Source: Otatea glauca
Lineage: Eukaryota; Streptophyta; Magnoliopsida; Poales; Poaceae
Assembly (NCBI GenBank): GCA_036346275.1
Contig: CM070719.1
Coordinates: 27,856,093 to 27,920,092 of the forward strand
Length of the DNA stretch: 64,000 bases
Reading direction: 5' to 3'
Positions 33,671 through 45,136 of this stretch are shown here, piece by piece (the first letter of the stretch is position 1; every line of letters begins with the position of its first letter). The position numbers and the translations under genes were made by a program. The notes beneath the pieces are model-generated. The model was not told the DNA's origin. It saw only the letters and a program-made list of their open reading frames with translations, and made no database searches.

Positions 33671-36506
33671 CTCCCCCTCAAGATGACCATGAGATACAAC
33701 CATGTCCATCTTTTTACATAATGCAACACTTCCTCTCAAGACAACTGCCATGATGTCCACAGCTACCTCTGATTCCATGATTAACACTACCTCGAAAACC
33801 GTCATCCTTGCCGTTCGCAACCTCCACGATCGTCATCCTTGTTAGTTGCACCACCAACTCTGTGTCCAACACCATCATACGGATGCAACCTCCAAGTGCC
33901 TTTACCTGCACAACCATTGACCATAGTAACCACCATGATCATTACCTCAACCATGCCTTAACCAACATCAAAGTTATTCTCCTTCTTTGTCACACTTGTA
34001 GTCTTGATTTCCTCCATCTCTACCCACCCGCTTCAAGCTTTGATCTCCACCGTCTCCTCCTCTAGCTTCTGGCCACCCTGCCTCCCACCATCTCTCCCAA
34101 CACGCCCCCGACCACTTTGGCTTCCATCTTCTACCAACATAGCTCCTTACCACTCTGCTAACACGCCTTTCAAACCACCACCAACACCTCAGTAGCTACC
34201 ACCTTGGCTGCCTCTTGAAGCGTCACCAACATGTCGATAACCACCACCACCATAACCATCGATAACTGATAACCACCACCAACACAATAGACATAGCCTC
34301 CATCGGAGCTACCACCAGCTCCTACTCTTCATCGTTGAACTCACCACCCATCGAGTCTTTGAAGCATCACCCATACTTTATCATCTTTCATGTGGCCTTA
34401 ATGTCTTACTGCCAAGCCTCTCATGTGTCCAGATCCCACTAAACCGTCCTTACATGCAAACAATCCCAAGTTACTTGGCACACCATATGTCATACCATGC
34501 ACAATGACTGCACCCGACTTGCTTGACTGTTCTGGACCTCAGCTCCTCTCGAGCTTAGTTCCGATCCACCTTGCCATTGCCTGTCATGTCCATCACTCCG
34601 CAAGCCTATCCAGTACATATACCAACATCAATTCCAATGAGCACCTTTACTACAAACTCCAACATCAACACCACCAAAGCCACATACTGAACAATCTCCC
34701 CCCTCTTTTCAAGGCCTCTCTACCTTGCCCTAAAACCTCCACCAACAGCATCAGCCAAAAACAGTTCTCAATCTCTGTCCTCTTGCAAACCACATGAAGC
34801 CTTTCAACAAACAGCAATCAACCCAAAACTTTTACCATTCTTCTTTCTACATGCTATCCACTTTCTCCAAGCATGTAAGAGGAAAACAACAGCCACACAA
34901 TCACAAACTAAAGCAACACCAGATCATCTTCCTTCTTCTCCTAACTTCTTCCCTTCTCTTCTTACAGTAGACAGTAGCAACTCCAAAACTCCTTCCGTAT
35001 CTCTTTCCAACAGATCTTCCATCCATCTAACAGTAGCAAACATCACATTCTCCTTCAGTCTCTCTCTTCCTTCGTGACCTAAGCATGCACAAAGACCAAT
35101 GCCTCCTCAACCATCACCTCCTTAGCAAACAAACACAACCTCTTTCTTCACGACCTAAGCATGTACAAAGACCATTTCCTCCTCAACATCACCTCCTCTG
35201 CAACAAACACAACACCAATTGGAATCCACACCAAACACAAAAAAATCTCTAACATTCTCTTCTCAGCATCGCTCTCTCTCTCTCTATGTGTGAGTCACCA
35301 GCACCCGCACACCAACTCCTTTTCCTCTCTAACACAACACTTAAGTAGCCACCTCCTTCTAGTCTTCCTTCCTTGAATCGCTCGCGAACAGCAAGAGATC
35401 AATAGAGCATCGGCTTTGTCCCTCCCTTCATTGCCCTCCGATCCATACCAATCTACATGAAACCAGCACAACAGAGGTAGAAAGCTGTCCATCGGCTAGA
35501 TCCAATTTCTTTCAAGCAGCAACCTCTCCCTCTTTAGATCAGATCGAACTCTCCAAGTACAAATCGCAGCAACGACGCAACACCCACATGACTTTTTTCC
35601 TACCTCCCTACCTGCATGAACATCATGCATGCACATCCTTCCTTCGACCTACTCAAGCCGCACCAAATCAGTCACACCAAAACACACAACTCTAGCAATA
35701 ACATCAAACCCTCTAGCAATGACACCAAACTCAATAGTCACACAACTAATCACTCTTTTCTTTTTTTCTTTTTCTCCTCCTTTTCTTCTTTTCTCTCTTT
35801 CCCCTCTATTTTCCTCCACCAGCCTACCCTTTTTTTCTCCTTTTCTTTCTCAAATGGTCGGCCAACTTTCTTCTCTTCCTCTCCTCTCAACCTCGCGCCT
35901 GAGTGAGCTAGTCTTCGCCTTCGTCGGAGTCTCACAACTTCTCTCTCTTCTCCACCGACCACTTCCACCTTCTTCCTCCTTTCTTCTTACCGGCATCCTG
36001 TCTCACCACTCTAGTCCAAGAGATGCCACTTCGCTCACTAGTGTTTGTCACAGTCCCCGGCCAAGCCCAACCAAATACCGCTTCTCCATTGCGGCAACGA
36101 TGGGTTGCACTCTTCCAGCCAAGCAAATCTGAGCACCGATGGCTACGGTGGCCCTAGTGCCAGTGGATCCAAGTGAATCTGGGTGGTGATAGTGGCCCAA
36201 GTAGTAGTCCTGGTGGCGGCGGCTCGGCCCGTGTTGCAACAACGATGCCCCAAGTGAATCTTGAGCACCCTCGCGAGCGGATCCAAAGTAGTAGCAACCC
36301 AACCTGGCGACCCTGAGTGGCAGCAGCCCGAGCATCTTTATGCAATGATGACCTAGCAACAGCCCCACAAAACCCGGCCGGTAGTGGCCCCCTCCCATGC
36401 AACACGGCCGCGGCAAACCATGCGCAATTGGATGGCAGCCAGTAGATCAAGGTGAGTTTTCCTTTTTTGGGGGGTTAGGGTTTATGACCAATTGACTCTT
36501 ATATCA

Positions 36507-36684
36507 TGTAGTAATTTGTGAAATAATCATGTTTGTGTGAGTCCTATAGGATCCCCACACCCTTTATTCATAGCATCAATCTCAACCTTATTACCACCAA
36601 ACCCTACCTCTAATGTATCTTTAACTTTGAACCCTATCCTAATAGGACTTCGAGTCACATATAACTCGAACTCTATCTCCAACA
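36507..36684 (-). repeat. 5' LTR of the non-autonomous element
   Basis: 178 bp, beginning TGTTGGAGATAGAG on the minus strand. It differs from its partner at many positions (roughly 15-20 percent by eye), so the insertion is old. Confidence 0.88.
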
Positions 36685-36879
36685 AATTATCATGTCAAAA
36701 CAATGTTTTCTTCAAAACAATTATCTAATATTTAATGCTCTACAATTTGACAAGCAAAAAAGTGTTAGTTGATGTTTAGTGTCAAGTGAAAAGCTCAATT
36801 CTTAGCCCTTATGGTATGGATCAACTACTGGAAATCACTAATTGTGTGTAAGATGCCCGATCTTTCTCGATACCACACA

Positions 36880-37892
36880 TGATAAATTGGAAACCAATCT
36901 AAAAATATAGAATTGCTAAGGCTTTCTTCGGCACAATCTGAAAACAACGAGTCTTCAACTTGTGCAATCAACTCTCTCTCACAACTCACAACAATCAACT
37001 CAACTAAAACACACACCTCAATCATGGCCACCAAACACCGTGGTGATTTCCTAGAATTTTATTCAATGCACCAACTCTAATCTATACAATGGGGTATACC
37101 CCTAGGCCTTATATTGGTGTACAATGCACGGCCAAATCAAATCTAGACCAACTCAAATTTACCCTCTAAATGTATACAACTTACACTCTAAGAGATAGAA
37201 AGAGATTACAACTTTAGAAACTCAAATTCGCCAACTAGTAGGCTGAAACTTATCCTCCAGATTAAAAATAGAAGGAAACAAAATTAGAAGGTCTCACTAT
37301 GGAAAGATATGAAGATAATCTCGTAAGCTTTCAGCAAAGTGCAAGAAAGTCAAAATCTGAGCTCGGACGTAAAAATTATGGACTTTTCAATTTGGCAAGT
37401 GCTGTCAATCCGGGTTGATTTCTTTCCTTCTTTTCAAACCGAGTTGGACTCTTGGTTTCATTCTCTCCCACGAACTGGACTCTCTTTTTCTCTAGCCAAA
37501 TCATGTGGCAACCCACATACCCTCCATCCATATGGCCTCAGCCTATGTGGCCATGCGCACATGGCCCATGCGGTCTTGGCCCATGTGGCCATGCCCTATG
37601 CTGGCCCATGCGACCATAGCATCTTGGCCCATGTGGCCATGACCTTGGTTGGTCCATGTGGCCAAAGCTAGCACATGTGTTGCCCATATATGATTTACGC
37701 ATTGTTGGCACAATATATTTCTCATATTTTAGTGTTCCAACCATCCACCCTTGGCCTTCCTCCCTCACCTCCCCCTCGGCCACATGCTTGAACTTCGTTT
37801 CTTTGCCCAAAACAACACCACTTTGATAGTTTATCTTGATTTGCACCTTCGAAACACGATCTAAAATAGTGTTGTTAATTGGGGCTGTATCA
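36880..37892 (-). mobile_element. LTR-like fragment, copia-type
   Basis: On the minus strand it starts TGATACAGCCCC and ends TTATCA, followed by TGTGGTATCGAGA, which resembles an initiator-Met primer site. A TATAAGGCC box lies near 37115 on the minus strand. Length 1013 bp. Without a second LTR or target duplication this is a candidate only. Confidence 0.45.
37520..37690 (+). repeat. degenerate CATGTGGCC tandem repeats
   Basis: The word GGCCCATGTGGCCATG and variants recur about seven times with spacing of roughly 20-25 bp, inside the LTR-like fragment. Confidence 0.6.
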
Positions 37893-38030
37893 CCTTAGGC
37901 GCAAAAAATTATGGAAGCCTAACAATATTAACCATTACATAGATGAACAAGCACAAATCGTAGGAAACTAAAGCATGAGACCTTCCACTGCTAACTTATG
38001 CTGTCATGCATCTTTGTCTTACTTAAAAAT

Positions 38031-38158
38031 AGATAATTTCATTTTCGCTACTAAGTTCATCTTGCTTTGCCACTGGCTGTCTCACTGAGAAGTGGGGTTT
38101 GTGCCCATATGTCAGTAAGAGAACTAAGTGGCAAAAATGAAATTCACTCCAAATTATG
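38031..38158. mobile_element. small inverted-repeat MITE-like element
   Basis: ATTTCATTTTCGCTACTAAG on the left pairs with the complement of CTAAGTGGCAAAAATGAAAT on the right, forming a hairpin of ~130 bp. No clear target duplication. Confidence 0.5.
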
Positions 38159-38549
38159 TGATCCAAACCAAGGTTCTTCTAACTGTTTTGAGCTTAGTCT
38201 CGACAAGTCATAGGTCCCAGTTTTCAGCAGTTTTAGCAGCTCCAAAACAGATAGGTTTTATCAGATCTACTGGACCGGTGAGGAACGGTAGGGGCTAACA
38301 AAATGCTCCAAATCATCTACTTGTGTGAACTTGTAAACTCCACTGTGAGCAGTCCTACAATGTGTGAAGGTACTACCATCCATCCAATCAAGGGAGGCTG
38401 GCAAATACTTTTGCCCATTATAAAATGTTCAAATTGATAAACATGATCCATTCTCATATTAATTGGACAGCTCACAGCAAGATTTGCATGTTGACACTAA
38501 GAATGGGGTTTGCACCAGATAAAACCCCAGCTATACAGCCTAAGGAGGT

Positions 38550-38660
38550 GCTGCAACCCAACGGATAACACAAGTTCATATGCATTACTACCTCCAAGAG
38601 ACGATTGCAACCCTAAGGATACCACAAGTTCATATGCATTATTGCCTCCAAATGACGATG
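38550..38660 (+). repeat. 54-bp tandem duplication
   Basis: CAAGTTCATATGCATTA starts at 38571 and 38625. The copies differ at few bases, giving an accidentally open frame. Confidence 0.75.
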
Positions 38661-38889
38661 GCACAAACAACATCAGTAGTGTGATCGATCAACAGACTTA
38701 CAGACAACATCATAGTTGTGACAACTTGTAAATTTCTAGCAACAGGCAGACTGCATACAGTTCTATTAAAAAGAGGATATCCACGTGCTAATGGTCAAAT
38801 CATGCAGGGCATGAAGACAAGAGTTTTTTTATAGACTCAAAGTCCGCTCGGGGGCTTAGGTAGACGAGCTCTACTCGGTACTCTAGGCT

Positions 38890-39240
38890 TGACGTATTAC
38901 AACCAGTAGAACTACCAATAAAATACCTTTTCAACTGGTCGACGGAGCAGAAGCTATATTACCTAATGGAATTTATTAGGGTTCTACAGGAGTCAACCTC
39001 TGTAATGATGTCAATAAAGACAAACATCATGAAGATGATATCAAACTTCTTAAAGAAAAACGCGAGCAAGCACTTACCAGGTCGGCAAGCTATTTAGAAG
39101 GGTTACATCGCTAATACAATCGAAGAGGTCAACAACGAAAATTTAATGTGGGTGACTTGGTTCTCAAACGAATTCAGAACTAGTCTAACTTGAACAAATT
39201 ATCTCCCAAGTGAGAATGTCTTTTTACTGTAGTTTCAATA
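38890..39240 (+). pseudogene. Ty3/gypsy integrase C-terminal relic
   Basis: One frame reads LVDGAEAILPNG (canonical LVYGAEAVLP), EKREQALTRSASY, then FNVGDLVLKRIQN and NKLSPK. These are the end of the integrase core and the GDLVL segment of gypsy polyproteins. At least three stops interrupt it. Around it are further gypsy-like words (CTCGGGGGCTTAGG at 38850, CCTTCGGGGCTAGC at 40178), so 38820-40560 is probably one decayed element. Confidence 0.72.
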
Positions 39241-39804
39241 ACCTGATCTGATTCTATTTGACTTGCTATGGAAGATGGAAGAGTACTATCAAATGCTTGG
39301 AATATATAACATCTTCGCAAATATCATGTGTAAAACATTCTATCTTATTAATAAAGTTTATGCATCCAATCATTCTTTGGTGTTTTTCTTTCTTATTTTA
39401 TACTATGGTTCTTTATTGCTTTATATTATGTGATCAAGGCTGATATACATGGTTTACAACCACAGTTTCCTAACATACACAATGTCGCTGGTTGGATTAT
39501 TAGATAACTTCTAATAGAGACTTTTCCTATGAGCTGATCCTTATTGCTTGGAAACTCATTAAATTGACTTTATTTAAGAGCTTGTTTCTAGTTAGCACTA
39601 TATATATTGCGAAGGTTATACTCATTGTCAGCCTTATATTTACAAAATTCTATGTCCCTATGATCAGTTTACCATTTCTACTGGTCAAACACATCACAGT
39701 TGATGGCTAGTAATATACTAAAAATAACATATTCAAACAAAGGAATCACAAGACAAAAATATTTACATTGCATCATGTTCATTACAATATCATTAGAGAA
39801 ATCA

Positions 39805-40146
39805 TCAATTTTCCTTGAAGAGGAAATTTACATTTTTCAAATAAGCAACTACTGTGGTACCAACTTCTTCCCTTTTCCTCCTAATCTCTTTAGCATAATC
39901 CAAGTGCAGGTCAGGGTTTAGTCTCTCCAAGTCCACTGCATCCTTGTAAAAATGCTTTAGCTTGACGAACAAAAAGTCAATATGGGTGTCTATGATACAC
40001 TAAAGAGAGGTCCTCATGGTATTGCTCATATTAGAAATGTGGTTGACAATATGCTTCAGTTAAGATTTGATACTATCAACCAGTTCTCCAACAGATTGAT
40101 TGTCTTTCCAAAAAAATCTTCTTGAAGTATGCTTCGAGGCAAAAAA
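39805..40146 (-). pseudogene. antisense ORF remnant beside the gypsy relic
   Basis: A single minus-strand frame runs about 113 codons with only two stops: RRFFWKDNQSVGELVDSIKS, then THIDFLFVKLKHFYKDAVDL and LDYAKEIRRKREEVG. It is charged and helical, ending at a TGA at 39805-39807. Its place 3' of integrase and antisense to it mirrors the organisation at 8989-9959. I cannot name the family, and a host-gene origin is possible. Confidence 0.5.
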
Positions 40147-40587
40147 GCCTTAAGTAAATATTTTTTATTTCTCTAAGCCTTCGGGGCTAGCTAACGAGGA
40201 TTATTAACAAGATCAACATTTTATGGTCAAAGTCTCTCTAAAGAATAGGCCCATATATTAAGGGCTCACTCCATAACAGTTATATACATATGATCATGAT
40301 TCAAAAGAAGTCTAATTTCGTTCATTACAGCCAAACCGGTTGGACACTAGTTTGATCCAAGAGACGACCAGCTATGGCAAGTGATGACCAGTTTTATGGT
40401 TCAAGTTAGCTCTAACCAGGTAAATTGGTCGGGGAACATAATAGTTTCCCATGTAATTAACATGAGAGCAGTTATGGTACAACTGGCAACTTATAACGGC
40501 TGGCTAAAAGACACAACAGTTCAAGATTCAATGAAGACACGTGTGTGAAGACAACAAGCGATTGTAGTGGCACTAACTTCCACCCTT

Positions 40588-40630
40588 TATATATATATAC
40601 ACATATATATATACATATATATATATATGG
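40588..40630. repeat. TA-rich microsatellite
   Basis: A run of TATATA and CATATATA dinucleotide blocks. Confidence 0.9.
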
Positions 40631-41567
40631 ATGGAGGGCCTGCGTGCCCCAAAAGACATCTAACTCACTCAACATTCTTGTACCACTTTCATTCGGTCTA
40701 CGACAACAAAGGTCTATGTTTGATTGTGCTTTAGTTTCCCGTAAGCTTGAAAAAAGAATAAAGGGGTGTCTAGGGAGAATCTAAGTATTTTCTTGCTAAA
40801 TAATACTCAAATTTTGAGCCTTTAGATCTAGATCCAATGGATGAATCAATTTGCCTCCTCTCCGTCCGTTTGAGTGCTATTTTATCAAGAAGTACTCAAT
40901 TTTTTAGGTATTTGATGATGATCATTATTCTTTTATGCATGGACTTTTTACATCAATTATATACCAGTCTTACACAAATTAAATTATGTAAAAGTGATGT
41001 GACAATTTGTAAAAAAAAGAACATTATTCTTTTCTACATGTAAAAGTGATGGTATTTTTACATCAATTATTTTCTTGTTTTACACAAATTATATTATATA
41101 AAAAATAATGTGACAATTTGTAAACAAAAATATGAACAAAACAATCCATAAGGAACAAACAAACAAAAACTCTACTTGTTCATTTATGTTACTGCTCCCC
41201 GACGACCGTAAACAAATTGATTATTCCCTTATCATATTATTCACCCTGAGAAAACTTATAAAGTCAAAATGATAAAGCACAATGTGGATCACAAAGCAAC
41301 ATCTGGTTGTGCCTTGTAAATGTCATTGTGGAAATATCTAAGGAGAAAAAAATTTCCAACAACAAATACTAATCATGGAAGTTCTTCCAATATGGAAGAA
41401 AAATATTCCTATGCCAGCATTTTGGTTCAAACAAGCAAGGCACTATTCAGTAATTGGATTAATTCAAGATGAGCAAATATTAAGGATAATTTCATGCGAC
41501 AATACATTGAGAAGATATGATACTACAAATATCAACAAGCATACATTGAGAAACAACATTATTTGAT

Positions 41568-41725
41568 GGGATAATTCATACTATACCACTCCATTCGTTG
41601 GCACTTCAGAAAAATACCACTCGTTGTCTCAATGACAAGTGGGTCTAGAGCCCACATGTTATTGAGACAATGAGTGGTATTTTCTGAAATGCCAATCTTT
41701 GGAGTGGTATAATATGAATTATCCC
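41568..41725. mobile_element. Mutator-type MITE
   Basis: 158 bp, almost entirely one palindrome. Ends GGGATAATTCATA and its complement; 9-bp target duplication TTATTTGAT (41559-41567, 41726-41734), the size made by Mutator-like transposases. It lies just 3' of the XH-domain pseudogene. Confidence 0.85.
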
Positions 41726-41777
41726 TTATTTGATAGATCAAGACAAGGAGACCTTAGAGCATTTTCATGTTTGCCTT

Positions 41778-42227
41778 CATATATGCCATAGCTTTCGCAA
41801 CAGAGGCTTTTCTGTTCTCCCTAAAGTTCCATATCTCTGGCATAGTGCCCATATGTTTGACACCAATAACTGATTGACTTTCAGTCATATCCCTTAATCC
41901 TTATAAAAGCGATCATTTTGTTGTGAAAATAGGCTATCATGGTATATTATCAGTAACCACGTCGAATTAAATACTAGAAACATTTACATTACCTCTATAA
42001 GCTCACCTTGGCTTCTTCCAACTCCACATTTGCCCTGCGATCCTTAATGATGTGTACCTTATTAAGAGATTCAATATGTTGCAATTTGTCATTTATATCT
42101 TTCAGTTTTTGTTTCATCTCATAAATCTTTCTGTTAACTCAGACTTCCCTTCAATTGTTCTTTCTCCATCTCAAGTATTTGTTTAGCATCCAACAGCTTT
42201 TCCATGTCATCTATCTTGTTTATGGCT
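41778..42227 (-). pseudogene. FDM/IDN2-like XH-domain protein, pseudogene fragment
   Basis: Minus-strand exon 42227-42007 reads INKIDDMEKLLDAKQILEME, a stop and frameshift, then KLQHIESLNKVHIIKDRRAN and ELEEAK, matching the coiled coil before the XH domain of FACTOR OF DNA METHYLATION proteins. A 107-bp intron (GTGAGC donor, TTATAAG acceptor) follows. Exon 41899-41778 reads LRDMTESQSVIGVKHMGTM and jumps directly to PEIWNFRENRKA and a stop. In complete proteins those two parts are the start and the end of the XH domain, so about 90 residues are missing. Intact family members act in RNA-directed DNA methylation. No XS domain is visible. Because an intron remains, this is a decayed genomic copy or a DNA-level capture, not a retrocopy. 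Confidence 0.72.
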
Positions 42228-42959
42228 CTATTTTATATATGTGTGTAGTTTGCAGTCGTTGGGACATAAATAAATATATGATGAATCACCACAGATGAGT
42301 ATCCAAATTACTCTATCTCTCTCTCAATAAGAAGTTAAACATTTAGATGTTTTTGGAATATAATGTGCACAATTCAAAGAAAAACAACATAATCAAAAGG
42401 AGAAAACAATTCATAATTATTATGTCAACCTGACATTGAATCATATCTACTTAACAATTAATGAATAATTGTATGATAGAGTTCTCTCAAGTGTCAGGCT
42501 ACCGAAGGTTAGACCTTTAGCCTCCTTGACATAAGGTGTAGGGCTGCTAGAGACTAATCTCTTACATTCACTACACCAGGGTCATATAATCAAAATTGAA
42601 CTAGACAATTAACTAAGTAAATAAGGCCTTGAACTTTTACCTTCCTAAATTATGCACCATAATGTATTTAAAGTCAATTTCACTATTCAAATGATCAAAA
42701 TCAGATTATGAATAGTTTGGCCAAGCAGGTATATCAATAACTGACTAAACAGAGACTATGAACAGAGCAAGCAAAGAAATCATAATCAGCATATTTAGCA
42801 ATAATCAAATGAGTATCAAACTAGATATTAAATATGATGATCAAACTCAAAGACAGTGAAATAAAAACAATACTTTTAGCATTAATAGGAAACAACTCTA
42901 TAGTTCAAGTCCACATTCGCTACTTTAATTGTTTTAGTTTATCAATAGACCATAGCATC

Positions 42960-43607
42960 ACTGAGCATACAACCGGCAACAATATTTAGATCTAGGGAGA
43001 AAACATCCATGTTCTAAATGGGTTATTGCCAGAAAATAAATGTGGTTCTTGCCAGCGACGATAATGGCGGAGGGCAGTCGGTGGGTAGGGGTGGTGTGGT
43101 GGACGGATGTGATGATAGAGACGTTGATAGCGGGATCTAGTGCTCCACCATCGTGTCGACACCTTCCTAGTCACTGGGATGGGACACTCCACGAGAGCCA
43201 GGGAGGCCGAGGGGCGACGCAGACAAGGGGAGGTGGAGCAAGAGCGACATAGGGGAGGTGAAGGGGTGATGCGGACATCGAATAGGCAGATGGACGACAC
43301 GAGAGAGGGGAGGCGGAGGGGCGGGCCGCGAGGGTGGGGAGAAGGTGCATCAAATAGGCAGAGGGGCTGGGCGTGAGGGGTGGAGAGGAGTAAACTTCTT
43401 TTATAGTTAAGAGTTTCATATCACAAATGGTTCGTGGCAACGAACCGTCTGTGAGTCTATGATATCATCTAATCATATATGGTTCTTACCATATCATGTA
43501 ATTTTAACAGTCGTACTAGCAAAACCATATGTGATTAGCTTTAACACAAACGGTTTTTGAAAATCATCTGTGATGAGGCATCTAATATAGGCCTTTCTGT
43601 AGTAGTG
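42960..43607. mobile_element. truncated CACTA-type element, right end
   Basis: It ends GGCCTTTCTGTAGTAGTG, matching the CACTACTACAGAAAGG end of the element at 18263. Subterminal words AACCGTCTGTGA and ATCATCTGTGATG are related but decayed. A GC-rich segment (43030-43380) may be captured sequence; its frames have no recognised domain. No left end was found. Confidence 0.6.
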
Positions 43608-43931
43608 CTAAAGTTTGGATGTAACTAAGAACCTTCCTATAAATTAATCACACATAGTGAGGAGAATATACTTGTGGGTAGCTTGGCTATGGGCACCATG
43701 ATATGGAGCACATGCTAGGCTTCAATCTTAAATATGGACATTTTACAAGGTGTTAGGATTGAATTTATAACTTAACGTATACAATATTTTGTCGATTACT
43801 CAAATATAAGTTAATCTAGAATAGGTCCTCATTTAATAATTTTTGTGTTTGACTATTAATGTATAAAAATATGTAGTTTGCTTGTGTGAAATTTGTATTA
43901 CTAGATGTATACTTACATAACATAATTAATA

Positions 43932-44186
43932 CCTCCGATCACAAATAATTGTCGTTTTGGACATAGGTATAATCAAACTTTCAAAAATTTGACTGTCAAT
44001 ATCTTTTCTAAATATTTAAATTGGATTCATGAAAATCATATGCATAGATTTGTCTCAAAAAGTACTTTTATAATATTATAATTTTATTGGGTTTTATAAA
44101 TATATTATAATAGAAAATAGTGGTCAAAGCAAATGTTGGAGACCGTGTCGATATCTAAAATGACAACTATTTGTGACCGGAGGGAG
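43932..44186. mobile_element. Stowaway (Tc1/mariner) MITE
   Basis: 255 bp with ends CTCCGATCACAAATAATTGT and the complement of ACAACTATTTGTGACCGGAG, flanked by TA (43930-43931, 44187-44188). The CTCCCTCCG-type end is typical of Stowaway. Confidence 0.88.
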
Positions 44187-44448
44187 TATCAATTAAAGTG
44201 ATACCTTGTAGACCACAAGAATATACAAAACATGCTAGATTTGCAATCAGGGAAGTATATACATGCTTTCACAATTTTCATGGATTATCATCCCAGTTAT
44301 GTCTGGTTGTTGGTGTGAAAATTCCACCTCTAGAAAAATTAGCCAATATTTGTTTGAAAATATTAAACCCTATGATCAACTAATATTGTTCGGGTCTTGA
44401 CAAGGGAAGATGTAGACTGTGTATGGTCTAATCCATTAAGTTAGTTTG

Positions 44449-44785
44449 AGGATATGTTTGGTCTACAACCTGCCCCAACATTGCTAAGATTTGGCTCATG
44501 TTAAAATGGTGTTATATGAAATAGCATTCATTTGTTTGTACTTGAATACCTTTGGCAATTTTGTCGAGTCTAATGTTTAATTACAGCTTCTCTCTCACAC
44601 ACACACACACCCCAAGACGATGTTGCTTGTGTTGCTGGAATTTGATTTTTCATCATTTTTAATTCATTTTTCAACCCTAACGTGGCCAAAACTGGAAAGC
44701 CAAAATTGACCGCTCTAGTTTGATTACCACATAATTCCTGAAGAGAAAATAGAGTTTCAACCAAACACATTCTGTTATGTACATT
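44449..44785. mobile_element. possible MITE
   Basis: GGATATGTTTGGT on the left faces ACCAAACACATTC on the right, similar to Tourist-like or hAT MITE ends. No target duplication identified. An AC run lies at 44595-44613. Confidence 0.35.
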
Positions 44786-45136
44786 ACCAAAGGTGCATTC
44801 ATTGAGACCAAACATTAGTTGAACATTTATATTACCAATATTTATCATTGAATATGTCAATAAATACATCACAAGTTGAGATGGTATGATTTCTCAGGCT
44901 CAGGCGGTAGCACCCTCTGCGCAATCAAGTTTCTGATCATTGTGCGACAACGATATTTGGCTCTTGCTGATTCCTTTTCTTTAGTTCTTCAGGAGCTTCT
45001 GCGTTCGTCAATCCTGGACTGTTCTCTGTCCCGTACTTATGCTAGCAACTAACATAAGCATCTAGGAGAAGTTTCATCATCAATTTGATGCCGACACTGA
45101 CACAGCCATCTGCGCCTTATTGGGTGAAATACTTTT

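Larger units (their letters stand above)
33493..36684 (-). mobile_element. non-autonomous LTR retrotransposon with 178-bp LTRs
   Basis: Direct repeats 33493-33670 and 36507-36684 begin TGTAGTAATTTG and end CAACA on the plus strand, flanked by AATTA on both sides (33488-33492, 36685-36689). On the minus strand the 3' LTR is preceded by the tract GAGGGGGAG and the 5' LTR is followed by TGATATAAGAGTCA, an 11-of-14 match to the initiator-Met site TGGTATCAGAGCCA. The 2.8-kb interior has no gag or pol; it is CA/CT-rich on the plus strand. It would need proteins from another, probably copia, element. Confidence 0.88.

Noticed and set aside
35750..36130. Charged Glu/Lys-rich frame on the minus strand of the small-LTR element
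   Set aside because: It is a purine-rich low-complexity tract, with no start context or family motif.
42564..42590. CACTACACCAGGG as the left end of the CACTA relic ending at 43607
   Set aside because: It does not match the right end (CACTACTACAGAAAGG), has no subterminal repeats beside it and no matching 3-bp duplication.
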